Source: Alkalihalobacterium sp048323755 (GTDB lineage Bacteria > Bacillota > Bacilli > Bacillales > Bacillaceae_F). From it: a DNA stretch of 64,000 nucleotides. Both the position numbers and the translations under genes were made by a program. Each line of letters starts with the position of its first letter. Position 1 is the first letter of the stretch. Shown in pieces: positions 33,445 to 42,296 of the stretch. The DNA lies in NCBI RefSeq assembly GCF_048323755.1, contig NZ_JBLWFS010000006.1, positions 62,001 to 126,000 on the forward strand. The letters run 5' to 3'. The notes beneath the pieces were generated by a model. The model was given only the letters and a program-made list of their open reading frames with translations. It was not told where the DNA came from and searched no databases.

Positions 33445-34338
33445 ATGAATTATGAGCAATTAAGAACCTTTATTTTAGTTGCTGAGAAAAGAAGTTTTTC
33501 AGCTGTTGCAAAAGTTCTATACCTATCTCAACCTACAATTACGTCTCAAATTAAATCACTGGAAAAGCATTTAAATACAACTCTGTTTGAAAGAACCACA
33601 AAACGAGTTACATTAACACCGTCTGCTAAAATTTTTTATCAATATGCCAAAGACATAATTCATTTATTTGAAACTGCTCAAAACGAAATATTAAGAATTT
33701 CAAAAAAGATACACGGTCAATTAAATATTGCTTGTAGTTTAACTATCGGAGAAAATATTTTACCGCAAATATTAGGTAAATTCAAAGAAAATTATCCATT
33801 AATACAACTGACCGTTGATATTAGTAATAGTCGTCAAATCGCATCTAAAATAAAAGATCACGTGCTTGACATAGGGTTAATTGAAGCTCCTATTTATAAT
33901 CAAGAACTAATATTAGAGCCTTTTATGGAAGACGAGCTCGTTGTAATAGCAAATCCTGAATTTTTCGACCCAACTAAAACTCAAATAACGTTAAACGAAT
34001 TAAAATGTTTACCAATGATATTACGAGAAGAAGGTTCTGGGACTCGAACGGTAATGGCTGAATATATGTCAAAGGCCGGTCTCAACCCTAAGGAACTAAA
34101 TATTATTCTAGAATTGGGAAGTACGGAAGCCATAAAATCAACTGTTAATTCTGGTTTAGGGATATCAATAATCTCTAAAAATGCAATAAAAAAAGAAATA
34201 CAGCTAGGTTTATTAAAACCTTATAATATTAAAAACCTTAAAATATCACGTCATTTTTATATAATTTTTCACCGAGAAACTGTTATGAAGCCAAAAGATA
34301 AGGCTTTTCTAAAGTTAATTAATAGTTGCACTATTTGA
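33445..34338 (+). CDS. LysR-family transcriptional regulator
   Basis: A 297-residue regulator. The N-terminal HTH is MNYEQLRTFILVAEKRSFSAVAKVLYLSQPTITSQIKSLEKHL, followed by the linker helix and a periplasmic-binding-type effector domain (INIACSLTIG..., ILREEGSGTRTVMAEYM, VNSGLGISIISKNA). The REEGSGTR segment resembles CysL/YeiE-type regulators linked to sulfite. The ATG at 33445 has AAAGG 8-9 nt upstream. It probably controls yeiH through the site at 32095-32111, and perhaps the permease that follows. Confidence 0.9.
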   Translation: MNYEQLRTFILVAEKRSFSAVAKVLYLSQPTITSQIKSLEKHLNTTLFERTTKRVTLTPSAKIFYQYAKDIIHLFETAQNEILRISKKIHGQLNIACSLTIGENILPQILGKFKENYPLIQLTVDISNSRQIASKIKDHVLDIGLIEAPIYNQELILEPFMEDELVVIANPEFFDPTKTQITLNELKCLPMILREEGSGTRTVMAEYMSKAGLNPKELNIILELGSTEAIKSTVNSGLGISIISKNAIKKEIQLGLLKPYNIKNLKISRHFYIIFHRETVMKPKDKAFLKLINSCTI

Positions 34339-34463
34339 TTTACTTGCTGGTCATGAAAATATAATTGAATCAAAAACTATTAGACAAGGTTGCAACGTCT
34401 GTGAATTCCCCTTTCAATACTTTCGAGGTTTTAATATCTTTATAAGATTTTGAGGTGCTGAGT

Positions 34464-35858
34464 ATGAAAAAAGGGATTGATAACATATTTGTTTGGACTG
34501 TAATCTCCTTTATTTTCATTCACTTTATGTTTAAAATTCCATGGATACCATCAGTTGATGTTCTCCTATCCTTAACAGGCCTAATAATTCTACTTTCTAG
34601 CATTCCCTCTCTTAGCAAAAAAACATTAATTATGCCTTCTATCTTAATCGTTTTTTCCTTAGGAATATTGTTTATAACCAGATCAAGTTTCAAAATTCTC
34701 TGGATTGGCCTACAAGAAATGAGAGAAATTATACCTCTAGTTATTTTAATATCATTGATAAATTGGATTATAAGTTATAAACCCTACGTATCCACATTAA
34801 CTCATTTTCTACAAAGAAAAGAAAAAAAACAAAAGACTAGAAAACTCATTCATGTATATTCCCTCTCTAATATAATATCCTTCTTTTCTGCATTCTTTAT
34901 GGGAATAGCATCAATTGCTTTTGTATTTCAACTATTCAAAAGGGGAGAAAAGTCTCAAATAAATTCTCTTGCATGGGATTTCACATTAAGTTCAGCTATA
35001 ATGAGAGGCTTTGCCTTATCAGTATTTTGGACGACAATTAATCCAGCTTTTGCTTACGGGATTGCAGGAACTAACGCACCTCTTTTTTCAACAATGGTAA
35101 AAGGACTAGGTTTATCCATGATTGGCTTAGTTATTGGTCTATTTATCTATCTAATACAAATAAAGAGATTAAACGTAACAACTAGATTTGAAACTACTAT
35201 AAATAATGAAAAATATGATAAAAAGTTATTATACGATTTTTTCTTTTGGATTGGATTATTAATTAGTTTAATATTTTTCTTACATCAGATAGCTAATATA
35301 GAAATTCTTGTTGTTGTCCCTCTCGTAACACTATTCGTTACCCTAATTTATTTTACTTATAATCGTGATATTATTCGGTATATCAAGCTATGGAAGATAT
35401 TCACAAGTTATGAAATGAAAAATAAACAACAAGAAATGACACTACTTATTTCTGTTGGTATATTAGTTTCAACTTTAAAGTATACTGGCATTGGTGATGT
35501 GTTGTTTAATAAATATTTGTTGATAATTGAATGGTTAAAATTAGATTTATTAGTTGGATTAACAATTATGATCTTATTACTCGGATTTTCAGGTTTGCCA
35601 CCAATTTCCGCTATGGTTTTGTTATCTGGTATTATTATAGATATACCTTCAGGTTACTCACCTGAATTAATAACACTCTCACTTTTATTAGGTGTATCGA
35701 TAACTTTCATAACAGGCCCAATTACAATGCCCTTATTTATAGCTAGCAGCCAAAATGGTAGGAGTTTACACCAAAATGGATTTGTTTGGAACATTTTTTT
35801 TGGGATTACCTTATTAATTATAGGGCAAATATATCTACAACTATTACGATTGCTATAA
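34464..35858 (+). CDS. large membrane protein, unidentified permease
   Basis: A 464-residue protein with 10-12 helices in two halves joined by a basic loop (HFLQRKEKKQKTRK, about residue 120). GLSGLPPISAMVLLSG-like and VSITFITGPITMPLFI segments near the end suggest an ion-transporter re-entrant region. It resembles DUF401 or DcuC-like anion permeases in outline only. The start is the ATG at 34464, 8 nt after GAGG. The codon use is very A/T-rich. It is the third gene of a plus-strand cluster with yeiH and LysR and may be co-regulated. Confidence 0.65.
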   Translation: MKKGIDNIFVWTVISFIFIHFMFKIPWIPSVDVLLSLTGLIILLSSIPSLSKKTLIMPSILIVFSLGILFITRSSFKILWIGLQEMREIIPLVILISLINWIISYKPYVSTLTHFLQRKEKKQKTRKLIHVYSLSNIISFFSAFFMGIASIAFVFQLFKRGEKSQINSLAWDFTLSSAIMRGFALSVFWTTINPAFAYGIAGTNAPLFSTMVKGLGLSMIGLVIGLFIYLIQIKRLNVTTRFETTINNEKYDKKLLYDFFFWIGLLISLIFFLHQIANIEILVVVPLVTLFVTLIYFTYNRDIIRYIKLWKIFTSYEMKNKQQEMTLLISVGILVSTLKYTGIGDVLFNKYLLIIEWLKLDLLVGLTIMILLLGFSGLPPISAMVLLSGIIIDIPSGYSPELITLSLLLGVSITFITGPITMPLFIASSQNGRSLHQNGFVWNIFFGITLLIIGQIYLQLLRLL

Positions 35859-35929
35859 AAACAAATACTTAGCGCCCCAATATTTACTGCAGTTGAATTT
35901 AATATCTATAATAGTTAGCCAATATTAAA

Positions 35930-36051
35930 ATGCTCCCCTCTAGGTAGACAGGTTAAAAAATAAAACCTATATACTGAAGGGGAGTATTATTGTTATGGCT
36001 AAAAGGGTGTTCACTGTTGAATATAAATATAAAGTGATACTAGTCTGTTAG
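35930..36051 (+). mobile_element. left end of an IS3-type element with truncated orfA
   Basis: CTCCCCTCTAGG...GAAGGGGAG resembles an IS terminal region. An ATG at 35995 starts MAKRVFTVEYKYKVI, the opening of an IS3/IS150-type transposase helper. It meets a stop after 18 codons (36049-36051). Nothing else of the element is visible before the terminator at 36141, so it is a relic. Confidence 0.55.
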
Positions 36052-36140
36052 TGCCTTTAGATATTTTACATAAAAAATTTCAGCTATTCCTAGTGTTTGA
36101 AAAAGCTTTTAATTGTGTATTTAAAAAAACTCCACCGAAG

Positions 36141-36178
36141 TGCTATATATTTTTGGGTTCACCAAATAATATATAGCA
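36141..36178 (-). terminator. terminator of the TRAP/catabolic operon
   Basis: TGCTATATATT (36141-36151) is the exact inverse of AATATATAGCA (36168-36178), extended by CCG/CGG pairs, with TTTTTTT on the minus strand. It closes the operon that ends with the Rieske gene at 36221. Confidence 0.8.
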
Positions 36179-36220
36179 AACGGAAGAGCTTTATTGCTTT
36201 TTGTATTTCTTATTCCTAAT

Positions 36221-36574
36221 TTATAGTTCTATCAAAAGGTTGTCATCCTCTTTAACCACTTTATAATTCTTGATACGTGTCTTATCACTAAACAATGAAC
36301 AACCGGTATTTACATCAAATTCCCAACGATGCCAGGGACAAGCAATAACTTCTCCTTCTTTTGCCCAGATATGCTCTCCAAGCTTATCTGTACATAAGGT
36401 CGTTCCACTTACTCGCCCATCGCTTAATCTTGTACCTTGATGCGGACAGAAATCACGAAATGCATAAAATCTATCATTATTATCACGGATAACTACAACT
36501 TCTCTTTTACCTAGAGAAACTGCTTTCATTCCATTCGGTTTGATATCTTCTATCTTGCATACAAATTGTTTCAT
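36221..36574 (-). CDS. Rieske-type [2Fe-2S] ferredoxin
   Basis: A 117-residue soluble protein with both Rieske boxes: C43-P-H45 in FCPHQGTRL and C79-P-W-H82 in CPWHRWEFD, which bind one 2Fe-2S cluster. The size is that of a stand-alone Rieske ferredoxin, not an oxygenase alpha subunit; no oxygenase or reductase gene is nearby. An insertion between the boxes (TTLCTDKLGEHIWAKEGEV) is longer than in dioxygenase ferredoxins. The start is the ATG at 36574, 7 nt after AAGGAGG. It is the last gene of the operon. Confidence 0.88.
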   Translation of the reverse strand: MKQFVCKIEDIKPNGMKAVSLGKREVVVIRDNNDRFYAFRDFCPHQGTRLSDGRVSGTTLCTDKLGEHIWAKEGEVIACPWHRWEFDVNTGCSLFSDKTRIKNYKVVKEDDNLLIEL

Positions 36575-36713
36575 CCTTTTCCTCCTTATAACTTTGGGTT
36601 TCTTCCATCTTTCAATCAATTAGTATTCTTATTAAAATTAAACGTATTAACATAGACTAATATTAAACATTATATTAAGAGTTCCTTTTAACCCAACCTC
36701 ATTATAATAACTT

Positions 36714-37784
36714 CTAATCAAAACCATAAAATCTCTTTGCATTATCATATAGAACTTTTTGCTTAAACTCTTTTGAGAAACTTGTAGGAAGAGAACGAGT
36801 TGGTGAGTCAAAATCCCAGTGTGCGTAATCTGTTGCAAACACTAGCATTTGATCACTCTCCATCATATCAACAATTTGTTTCAAATATTTAGGGTTAGGA
36901 TCTTCAATGGGCTGAGTAGAAAACACAAAATGGTCTCTAATATAGTCACTTGGCATACGTTTAACCCAAGGTACTTCGGAGCGCAGTGATTTATAATTTT
37001 GGTCCATTCGCCACATCACATGAGGTACCCATGTAAATCCACCTTCTAACATAATTACCTTTATCCCTGGATACTTATCAAATACTCCATTAAATATTAA
37101 ACTACCAACTTGAGCCATAAATGCCTGAGTAAACATTGAGTGCCATTCTATATAATAGTTTGGATGACCATACGCCGGAGATGTTTTATCACTTTGATGG
37201 AAGGCAATTCGTAAATTATGACGTTCAGCAGCCTCAAAGATAGGATGAAATTGAGGCTCTCCCCATCTCCAGGCTGACACTGGTAACATAACCTGCACCA
37301 TATCAGGATGTGGTCCTAAACGGTCAATTTCTCTAACTGAAGCAGGAACATCTTGCCCTGTTATTTGGATTGAAGCTTTAAATCGTGAATCCTTACTCAA
37401 CCATTCATCGATCACCCAATCGTTGTATGCACTAGCCAGTGCGGATGCTAGTTCCCGTTGACAGTCTAATTGAGAAGGATAAAATAATCCAGTTAAAATC
37501 GCATACTCTACATTGTATTCGTCTAAAACCTGTCTTTTTACTAATTCATAATCAGAACCAGGCAACCCCTTATCCGGGTATGAATCTAAACGAAGACCAC
37601 CAATTGGATGTGCATATCGAAGCCCTCCTGGCCTCCATCCATATTTAATCCATTTCTTATAAGGTTCTTTTAGATAAGGGAATAGCTGTTTCACGGATTT
37701 CAACATTTCATGAATATCACAATCTATGACCTTTGTTTTAACTCCTTCATTTTTTTGATTTAATTCTTTCTCGTTAATTGACAT
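36714..37784 (-). CDS. amidohydrolase-family (decarboxylase-like) enzyme
   Basis: A 356-residue TIM-barrel enzyme of the amidohydrolase-2 group. Metal ligands are visible as D-x-D-x-H (D21, D23, H25 in VIDCDIHE), H196 in IAFHQSD and D319 in FATDYAHWDFDSP. Members include gamma-resorcylate and 5-carboxyvanillate decarboxylases and aminocarboxymuconate semialdehyde decarboxylase, so a non-oxidative decarboxylation or hydrolysis of an aromatic or unsaturated acid is likely; the exact substrate is unknown. The gene sits 44 bp after the MBL gene and 140 bp before the Rieske gene. Confidence 0.82.
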   Translation of the reverse strand: MSINEKELNQKNEGVKTKVIDCDIHEMLKSVKQLFPYLKEPYKKWIKYGWRPGGLRYAHPIGGLRLDSYPDKGLPGSDYELVKRQVLDEYNVEYAILTGLFYPSQLDCQRELASALASAYNDWVIDEWLSKDSRFKASIQITGQDVPASVREIDRLGPHPDMVQVMLPVSAWRWGEPQFHPIFEAAERHNLRIAFHQSDKTSPAYGHPNYYIEWHSMFTQAFMAQVGSLIFNGVFDKYPGIKVIMLEGGFTWVPHVMWRMDQNYKSLRSEVPWVKRMPSDYIRDHFVFSTQPIEDPNPKYLKQIVDMMESDQMLVFATDYAHWDFDSPTRSLPTSFSKEFKQKVLYDNAKRFYGFD

Positions 37785-37828
37785 ATTAAACCCTCCATTT
37801 TTTAAATATTCTGGATATTTTAAAAGGA

Positions 37829-39058
37829 CTATCTATTTGAAAGTTCTTTATAAATATTTCTCATAATAAAATTGTCACTTGCATCTGCACACTTCCTTAC
37901 TACTTCTCTCTTAAGTTTCTTTGCCATTGGATGCTGCTCGGAAAGAACTAAAAGATCAAGTAAATGCAATGCCATTTGGTAATTTCCGTCATTTACTAAG
38001 GTTTTAGACCTTTTTATGATGATATCTGGATCATTAATCAATGAACATATTTCAACTGCAACTTGATAACTTTTTTTCGGTCTTAAATTTGTTGCATTTC
38101 CATCAAACCATCCAGCATACCTTCTGTAAGTTCCCCTAATTGCAAATTCAAGACATCCATAAGAAGGTCGAACATATTTACTTTTTTGTAAATTTTCAGG
38201 AAGTTTAATTAGTTCTAACATATCTTCCAAGGAGGTCCCTTTGTTCAAATGTAATATAACTTCTTCATGTATAAAACGAAGAGTATCAATAACATCGGAT
38301 AAGGCAATTTGGATCTCCTCTTTTCCATATAATACCTCTCCATGTCCAGGAACTAAAATTTTTGGTTGTAACTGCATAATTTTTTCTAATGCTTCAAACC
38401 ACTCCCGTTCATAACGAATAACTTTTAGAGGGTTCCCTATATTAGGGAACGACCAGATAAAAAAGTCACCACAATAAACCAGATGATCATCTGGTAAATA
38501 AACGAAACAATGGTCGTCCGTTTCACCTTTACCATGAGTAATGTAGATGTCTTTTCCACCTAAACATAAATGATATTGATCGTTGAAAATAATATCGGGA
38601 TATATAAAGTCAAAGTTCTTTTTATTATCTGTTTTATTTTGAAATTGGACTGCATTGATACGAGTGGTATGTTCCATCAGACTATTGTAAGTTTGAAACC
38701 GTTTAATAACATTCTCATGTGCAATTACTTGTGTATCCTTTTCTTTAAATACATGCGCTGAATTTACATGATCAAAGTGACCATGGGTATAAATGATATG
38801 TTTGATAGGCGCAATTGTATTCCGACGAATTTCCATGTAGATCTTTTCGGCATACTCAGTATTTAACCCTGAATCTACAATAATTACTCCTTCATTAGTC
38901 ATAATAACCCCAACGTTTCCAAAGCTTGGGAATACATAATTATGTTCAGTCACCTTAATAAATTTTAAATCATTTGCAGAATTGGAGGCTATTCTATTTA
39001 ATTGAGCATCAATTTCTTTCATTTTATTAAAAGTATAATCTTTTCTGCTTTCACTCAT
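37829..39058 (-). CDS. MBL-fold hydrolase, alkylsulfatase-like
   Basis: A 409-residue metallo-beta-lactamase-fold protein. The metal site is H92-x-H94-x-D96-H97 (THGHFDH), then H175/H183, D198 in YCGDF and H239 in VPGHGE. After the catalytic domain comes GTYRRYAGWFDGNATNL (about 308-324), the signature of the alkyl-sulfatase dimerisation domain. The C-terminal SCP2-like lipid domain of SdsA1 is absent. It could hydrolyse a sulfate ester, but lactone or thioester hydrolysis is not excluded. It overlaps the acyl-CoA synthetase stop by 8 bp. Confidence 0.82.
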   Translation of the reverse strand: MSESRKDYTFNKMKEIDAQLNRIASNSANDLKFIKVTEHNYVFPSFGNVGVIMTNEGVIIVDSGLNTEYAEKIYMEIRRNTIAPIKHIIYTHGHFDHVNSAHVFKEKDTQVIAHENVIKRFQTYNSLMEHTTRINAVQFQNKTDNKKNFDFIYPDIIFNDQYHLCLGGKDIYITHGKGETDDHCFVYLPDDHLVYCGDFFIWSFPNIGNPLKVIRYEREWFEALEKIMQLQPKILVPGHGEVLYGKEEIQIALSDVIDTLRFIHEEVILHLNKGTSLEDMLELIKLPENLQKSKYVRPSYGCLEFAIRGTYRRYAGWFDGNATNLRPKKSYQVAVEICSLINDPDIIIKRSKTLVNDGNYQMALHLLDLLVLSEQHPMAKKLKREVVRKCADASDNFIMRNIYKELSNR

Positions 39059-41183
39059 TACAGTTGATATCCCTCCCCTTTCCTATTAGTAATGCATCCA
39101 GGGCCGTTACACCTTTTCCTTCTTCATGTAAAATTAATGGGTTTATATCAAGTTCTTCAAGCCAACTTCTTTGATCCCAGCAAAGTTCAGACACCCTTAC
39201 TAACGACTCTGCAAGTGCAGTAATATCACCTTGATTTCTTCCTCTAATTCCTTGTAAAATAGGATATGCTTTAATACCTCTAATCATTTCAAAAGCACCT
39301 TCTATACTAAGAGGAGCAGGTTTTACTACTACATCATTTAGTATCTCGACAAAAATACCTCCTAGACCAAACATAATACATGGGCCAAAAATAGGATCTT
39401 TATAGGATCCAATGAGAATTTCAGTTCCCCCTTCTATCATCTCTTCTATAAGGACACCCTCTATTTTAGCAGTTGGGTCATATCTTTCTACTTTTAGATA
39501 AACCTCTTTAAGACTATTAATTAATTCCTCTACATTGCGTATATTTATTTTCACTCCTCCAGCATCACTTTTATGACTAATGTGAGGAGATACAACTTTT
39601 AAGACTACAGGAAAACCAATTTTCTCCGCTATATTAATTGCCTCTTCCTGTGACTTCGCCAGTTCACCTTTTGGTGTACTTATCCCATACTGTCTTAGTA
39701 GTTCTTTTCCAACAGTTTCAACTATAGGCCCTTCTTCCCCCTTTAAGACAATAGGTTTAGTCAATCTAATACTTTGATGTGAGCGATTCGACAATCGAAT
39801 TTTGTTATTATTATAGGATAGGACATTCTGAACCGCTTTTATTGTCCGAGTAGGTGTTGGTAACCAACATACACCACTATCTAATAAACTTTCTTTTGTT
39901 TTTGAGGAGGCACCGCCCCAACAAACAACAAATGTCTTCTGAGCATTTTTTGAAATATTTGTTAACACGGGAACGATTAAGTGCGCAATACCATCCGAAA
40001 CTTGTGTATAGAACACTACGACTTCAACACTTTCATCATCTAACAATATATTTGTACATTCTTCTAATTTGTCTAAGCTTTGTATTGCTTGTGCAGTAAC
40101 GTCTATTGGATTTTTTACAGAAGCAAATGGAGGTAATAGCTCTGTTAATTTATTTATTGTCTCATCACTTAACTTCGCCATCTCCACTCCATATTCTTCA
40201 CACTTATCAGCCATTACAATTCCTGCACCTCCAGAAACCGAAATAATCCCTATTCCTCCCCGATTAGGTGACGACCTTGCTCTATTAAACAAAGTCATTG
40301 TGTCTACCAATTCATCTTCATTTGATACTTGTATGACATTATTTTGTTTATAGTAGCTATCATAAACTTTTTGGTTCCCAGCTAAAGAAGCAGTATGAGA
40401 AGTTGCCGCCTTTGCACCTAAATCAGACTTTCCAACTTTTAGTAGAATAAGTGGTTTTTCTTTCTCTTGGCAAACTTTTATTGCCTGATCCATTTTATTA
40501 AAATTCCTTGCCCCCTCTAAATAACCCCCTATAACGTTTATATCTTCTTGTTTAGCAAAGTAATCAACGTAATCAAAAAAATCTACGGATGCTTCATTAC
40601 CTGACGAAACAAAATAGTTATAACCTATTCCTAGCTCGTTTGCCATCACAGAAGTCAATGAACCAAACGCACCACTTTGTGTAATAAACGCAACAGGATC
40701 TGCTTTGTCTATTCGATCTACCATAGCAAATGATGCATAAACCCCGTCTTTTTTATTTAAGAAGCCAACAGAATTAGGTCCACATATTGGAATATTATTT
40801 CTTTTGCTAAATTCAGTTAATTTTCTTTGGAGCTCCTCTCCTTCTGCCCCAATTTCAGAAAAACCTGAACTAAAAACAACAGCACTTTTTATTGAACGCT
40901 CTGCTAGTCGTTCTAGCGTAAATAAAACATTACTAGCTTTAACAATTATTATTGCAAGGTCAATGTCCATGGGCAAACTTTCAATTGTACTAAAACAAGG
41001 ATAACCACCAATTTCCTTATACTTCGGATTTACTGGATATATCTTGCCTTTATACCCACTTTTTTTTAGATTAACTAAAGGCCTTGCACTGATTTTAGCT
41101 TCTGCCTCTGCCGATGCACCAATAATTGTAATTGATTTCGGTGACAGCATTGGCTCTAAATTAACTAGAGTATCCATATTCAC
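39051..41183 (-). CDS. ADP-forming acyl-CoA synthetase (acetate-CoA ligase family)
   Basis: A 710-residue fusion of both subunits. The CoA-binding Rossmann part (about 10-140, ITIIGASAEAEAK) and succinyl-CoA-ligase-like domains (VAFITQSGAFG, ICGPNSVGF) are followed by the phospho-His segment KAATSHTASLAGN (about residue 260). The ATP-grasp domain fills the last 230 residues (IGFPVVLKVVSPHISHKSDAGG, ELDINPLILHEEG). It makes acyl-CoA from a carboxylic acid, ATP and CoA. In this operon it probably activates the acid imported by the TRAP system. Confidence 0.9.
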   Translation of the reverse strand: MNMDTLVNLEPMLSPKSITIIGASAEAEAKISARPLVNLKKSGYKGKIYPVNPKYKEIGGYPCFSTIESLPMDIDLAIIIVKASNVLFTLERLAERSIKSAVVFSSGFSEIGAEGEELQRKLTEFSKRNNIPICGPNSVGFLNKKDGVYASFAMVDRIDKADPVAFITQSGAFGSLTSVMANELGIGYNYFVSSGNEASVDFFDYVDYFAKQEDINVIGGYLEGARNFNKMDQAIKVCQEKEKPLILLKVGKSDLGAKAATSHTASLAGNQKVYDSYYKQNNVIQVSNEDELVDTMTLFNRARSSPNRGGIGIISVSGGAGIVMADKCEEYGVEMAKLSDETINKLTELLPPFASVKNPIDVTAQAIQSLDKLEECTNILLDDESVEVVVFYTQVSDGIAHLIVPVLTNISKNAQKTFVVCWGGASSKTKESLLDSGVCWLPTPTRTIKAVQNVLSYNNNKIRLSNRSHQSIRLTKPIVLKGEEGPIVETVGKELLRQYGISTPKGELAKSQEEAINIAEKIGFPVVLKVVSPHISHKSDAGGVKINIRNVEELINSLKEVYLKVERYDPTAKIEGVLIEEMIEGGTEILIGSYKDPIFGPCIMFGLGGIFVEILNDVVVKPAPLSIEGAFEMIRGIKAYPILQGIRGRNQGDITALAESLVRVSELCWDQRSWLEELDINPLILHEEGKGVTALDALLIGKGRDINCNE

Positions 41184-41240
41184 GCCCCTCTATAATTAGT
41201 TAAAAACGAGAAAAATTCTTCTAATAAACTAATTTCAACA

Positions 41241-42212
41241 TTACTCTTCAATTACCCCAATTTCTTTCAGATACTTTTCTGCACCTGGATGTAATGGTAA
41301 ATTAACCCCTCTTAACGCATTCTCCATTGAGATTTCAGAAGCAGTTGGATGATATTCGGATAATTGTTCGACATTCTCTAGAAGCAATTTTGTAAAGTAA
41401 TAAACAGTTTCATCATCTACTTCCTTATTTGTTAAGAACACTTTTCCTCCACCAGTTGTAAGAACATCCTTAGTCTGACCGTTATATTCACCAGCCTTAA
41501 TCGTTACAGGAAACCCTGTAGGATCCCACTTATCAAACATTAAATCAAGGACCTCTTCCTTCAACGGTAGTATCTTTATTGGTGTTGTTGTATCTAGATT
41601 AGAGTAGACAGGAGAAGGAACAGACGTCCAAGTGACAAACATATCAATATTACCATCCGCCATCTGATCTGCCATTTCTTGGGCTGTTAATGTTTCTAAT
41701 GTATAATCCACATCTTTTTTCATCCCATATAACTCTAAAACATCCTCAATAACTAACATTCCTGTACCCTGAAAGGAAGCAATTCGAATTTTGCCCGTAA
41801 AATCATCAATTGTATCAATACCAGAATTTGCTCTTACGATAAACTGCATAATTTGGGACGGTGCACCTAGAACAGCCCTTAAATCAGTTAAATCTTCCCC
41901 TTCAAAATTTGCCCTACCCTCGTAAGCTAATATTGCATTTACCGATGTTCCTAAAGCAAAATCAGCGTTTTTTTGACCAACTCTACGAAACCCTTCTACA
42001 TGTCCACCAACTTCTTGAATTGTTATTCTCAACGGTAAATCTTGATCTGAAGCAAGCTTCGCTAAACCTGATGCAATAAAATAATCACTTCCAGATGAGG
42101 TCACTTGAAGACTGACCTGATCAACCTGCCTTACTTCATCCCCTGAGTTTCCACACCCGGCCATAATGATTACAATTGACAATAAGCAAACACAAATCCA
42201 AACCTTTTTCAC
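41241..42212 (-). CDS. TAXI-family TRAP solute-binding lipoprotein
   Basis: A 323-residue lipoprotein: signal peptide with lipobox MAGC (Cys20), then a TAXI-type binding domain (SSGSDYFIASGLAKL, ADFALGTSVNAILAYEG, IRIASFQGTGMLVIEDVLELYG, and a C-terminal HPGAEKYLKEIG, which is highly characteristic). It delivers the substrate to the fused TRAP permease upstream in the operon. TAXI substrates include organic acids and amino-acid derivatives. The gene starts 85 bp after the permease stop and ends 58 bp before the synthetase start. Confidence 0.9.
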   Translation of the reverse strand: MKKVWICVCLLSIVIIMAGCGNSGDEVRQVDQVSLQVTSSGSDYFIASGLAKLASDQDLPLRITIQEVGGHVEGFRRVGQKNADFALGTSVNAILAYEGRANFEGEDLTDLRAVLGAPSQIMQFIVRANSGIDTIDDFTGKIRIASFQGTGMLVIEDVLELYGMKKDVDYTLETLTAQEMADQMADGNIDMFVTWTSVPSPVYSNLDTTTPIKILPLKEEVLDLMFDKWDPTGFPVTIKAGEYNGQTKDVLTTGGGKVFLTNKEVDDETVYYFTKLLLENVEQLSEYHPTASEISMENALRGVNLPLHPGAEKYLKEIGVIEE

Positions 42213-42296
42213 TTCCTCACTCCCCTTTTATGGTTTATAAAAACAAAGGCTAGAAACTAACCAAATCGTATTCCGTAGGATTTTTATTTTATAAGG

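Noticed and set aside
36714..36838. Overlapping 63-codon minus-strand frame at the end of the amidohydrolase gene
   Set aside because: It is a shadow of the conserved amidohydrolase C-terminus with no ribosome site.
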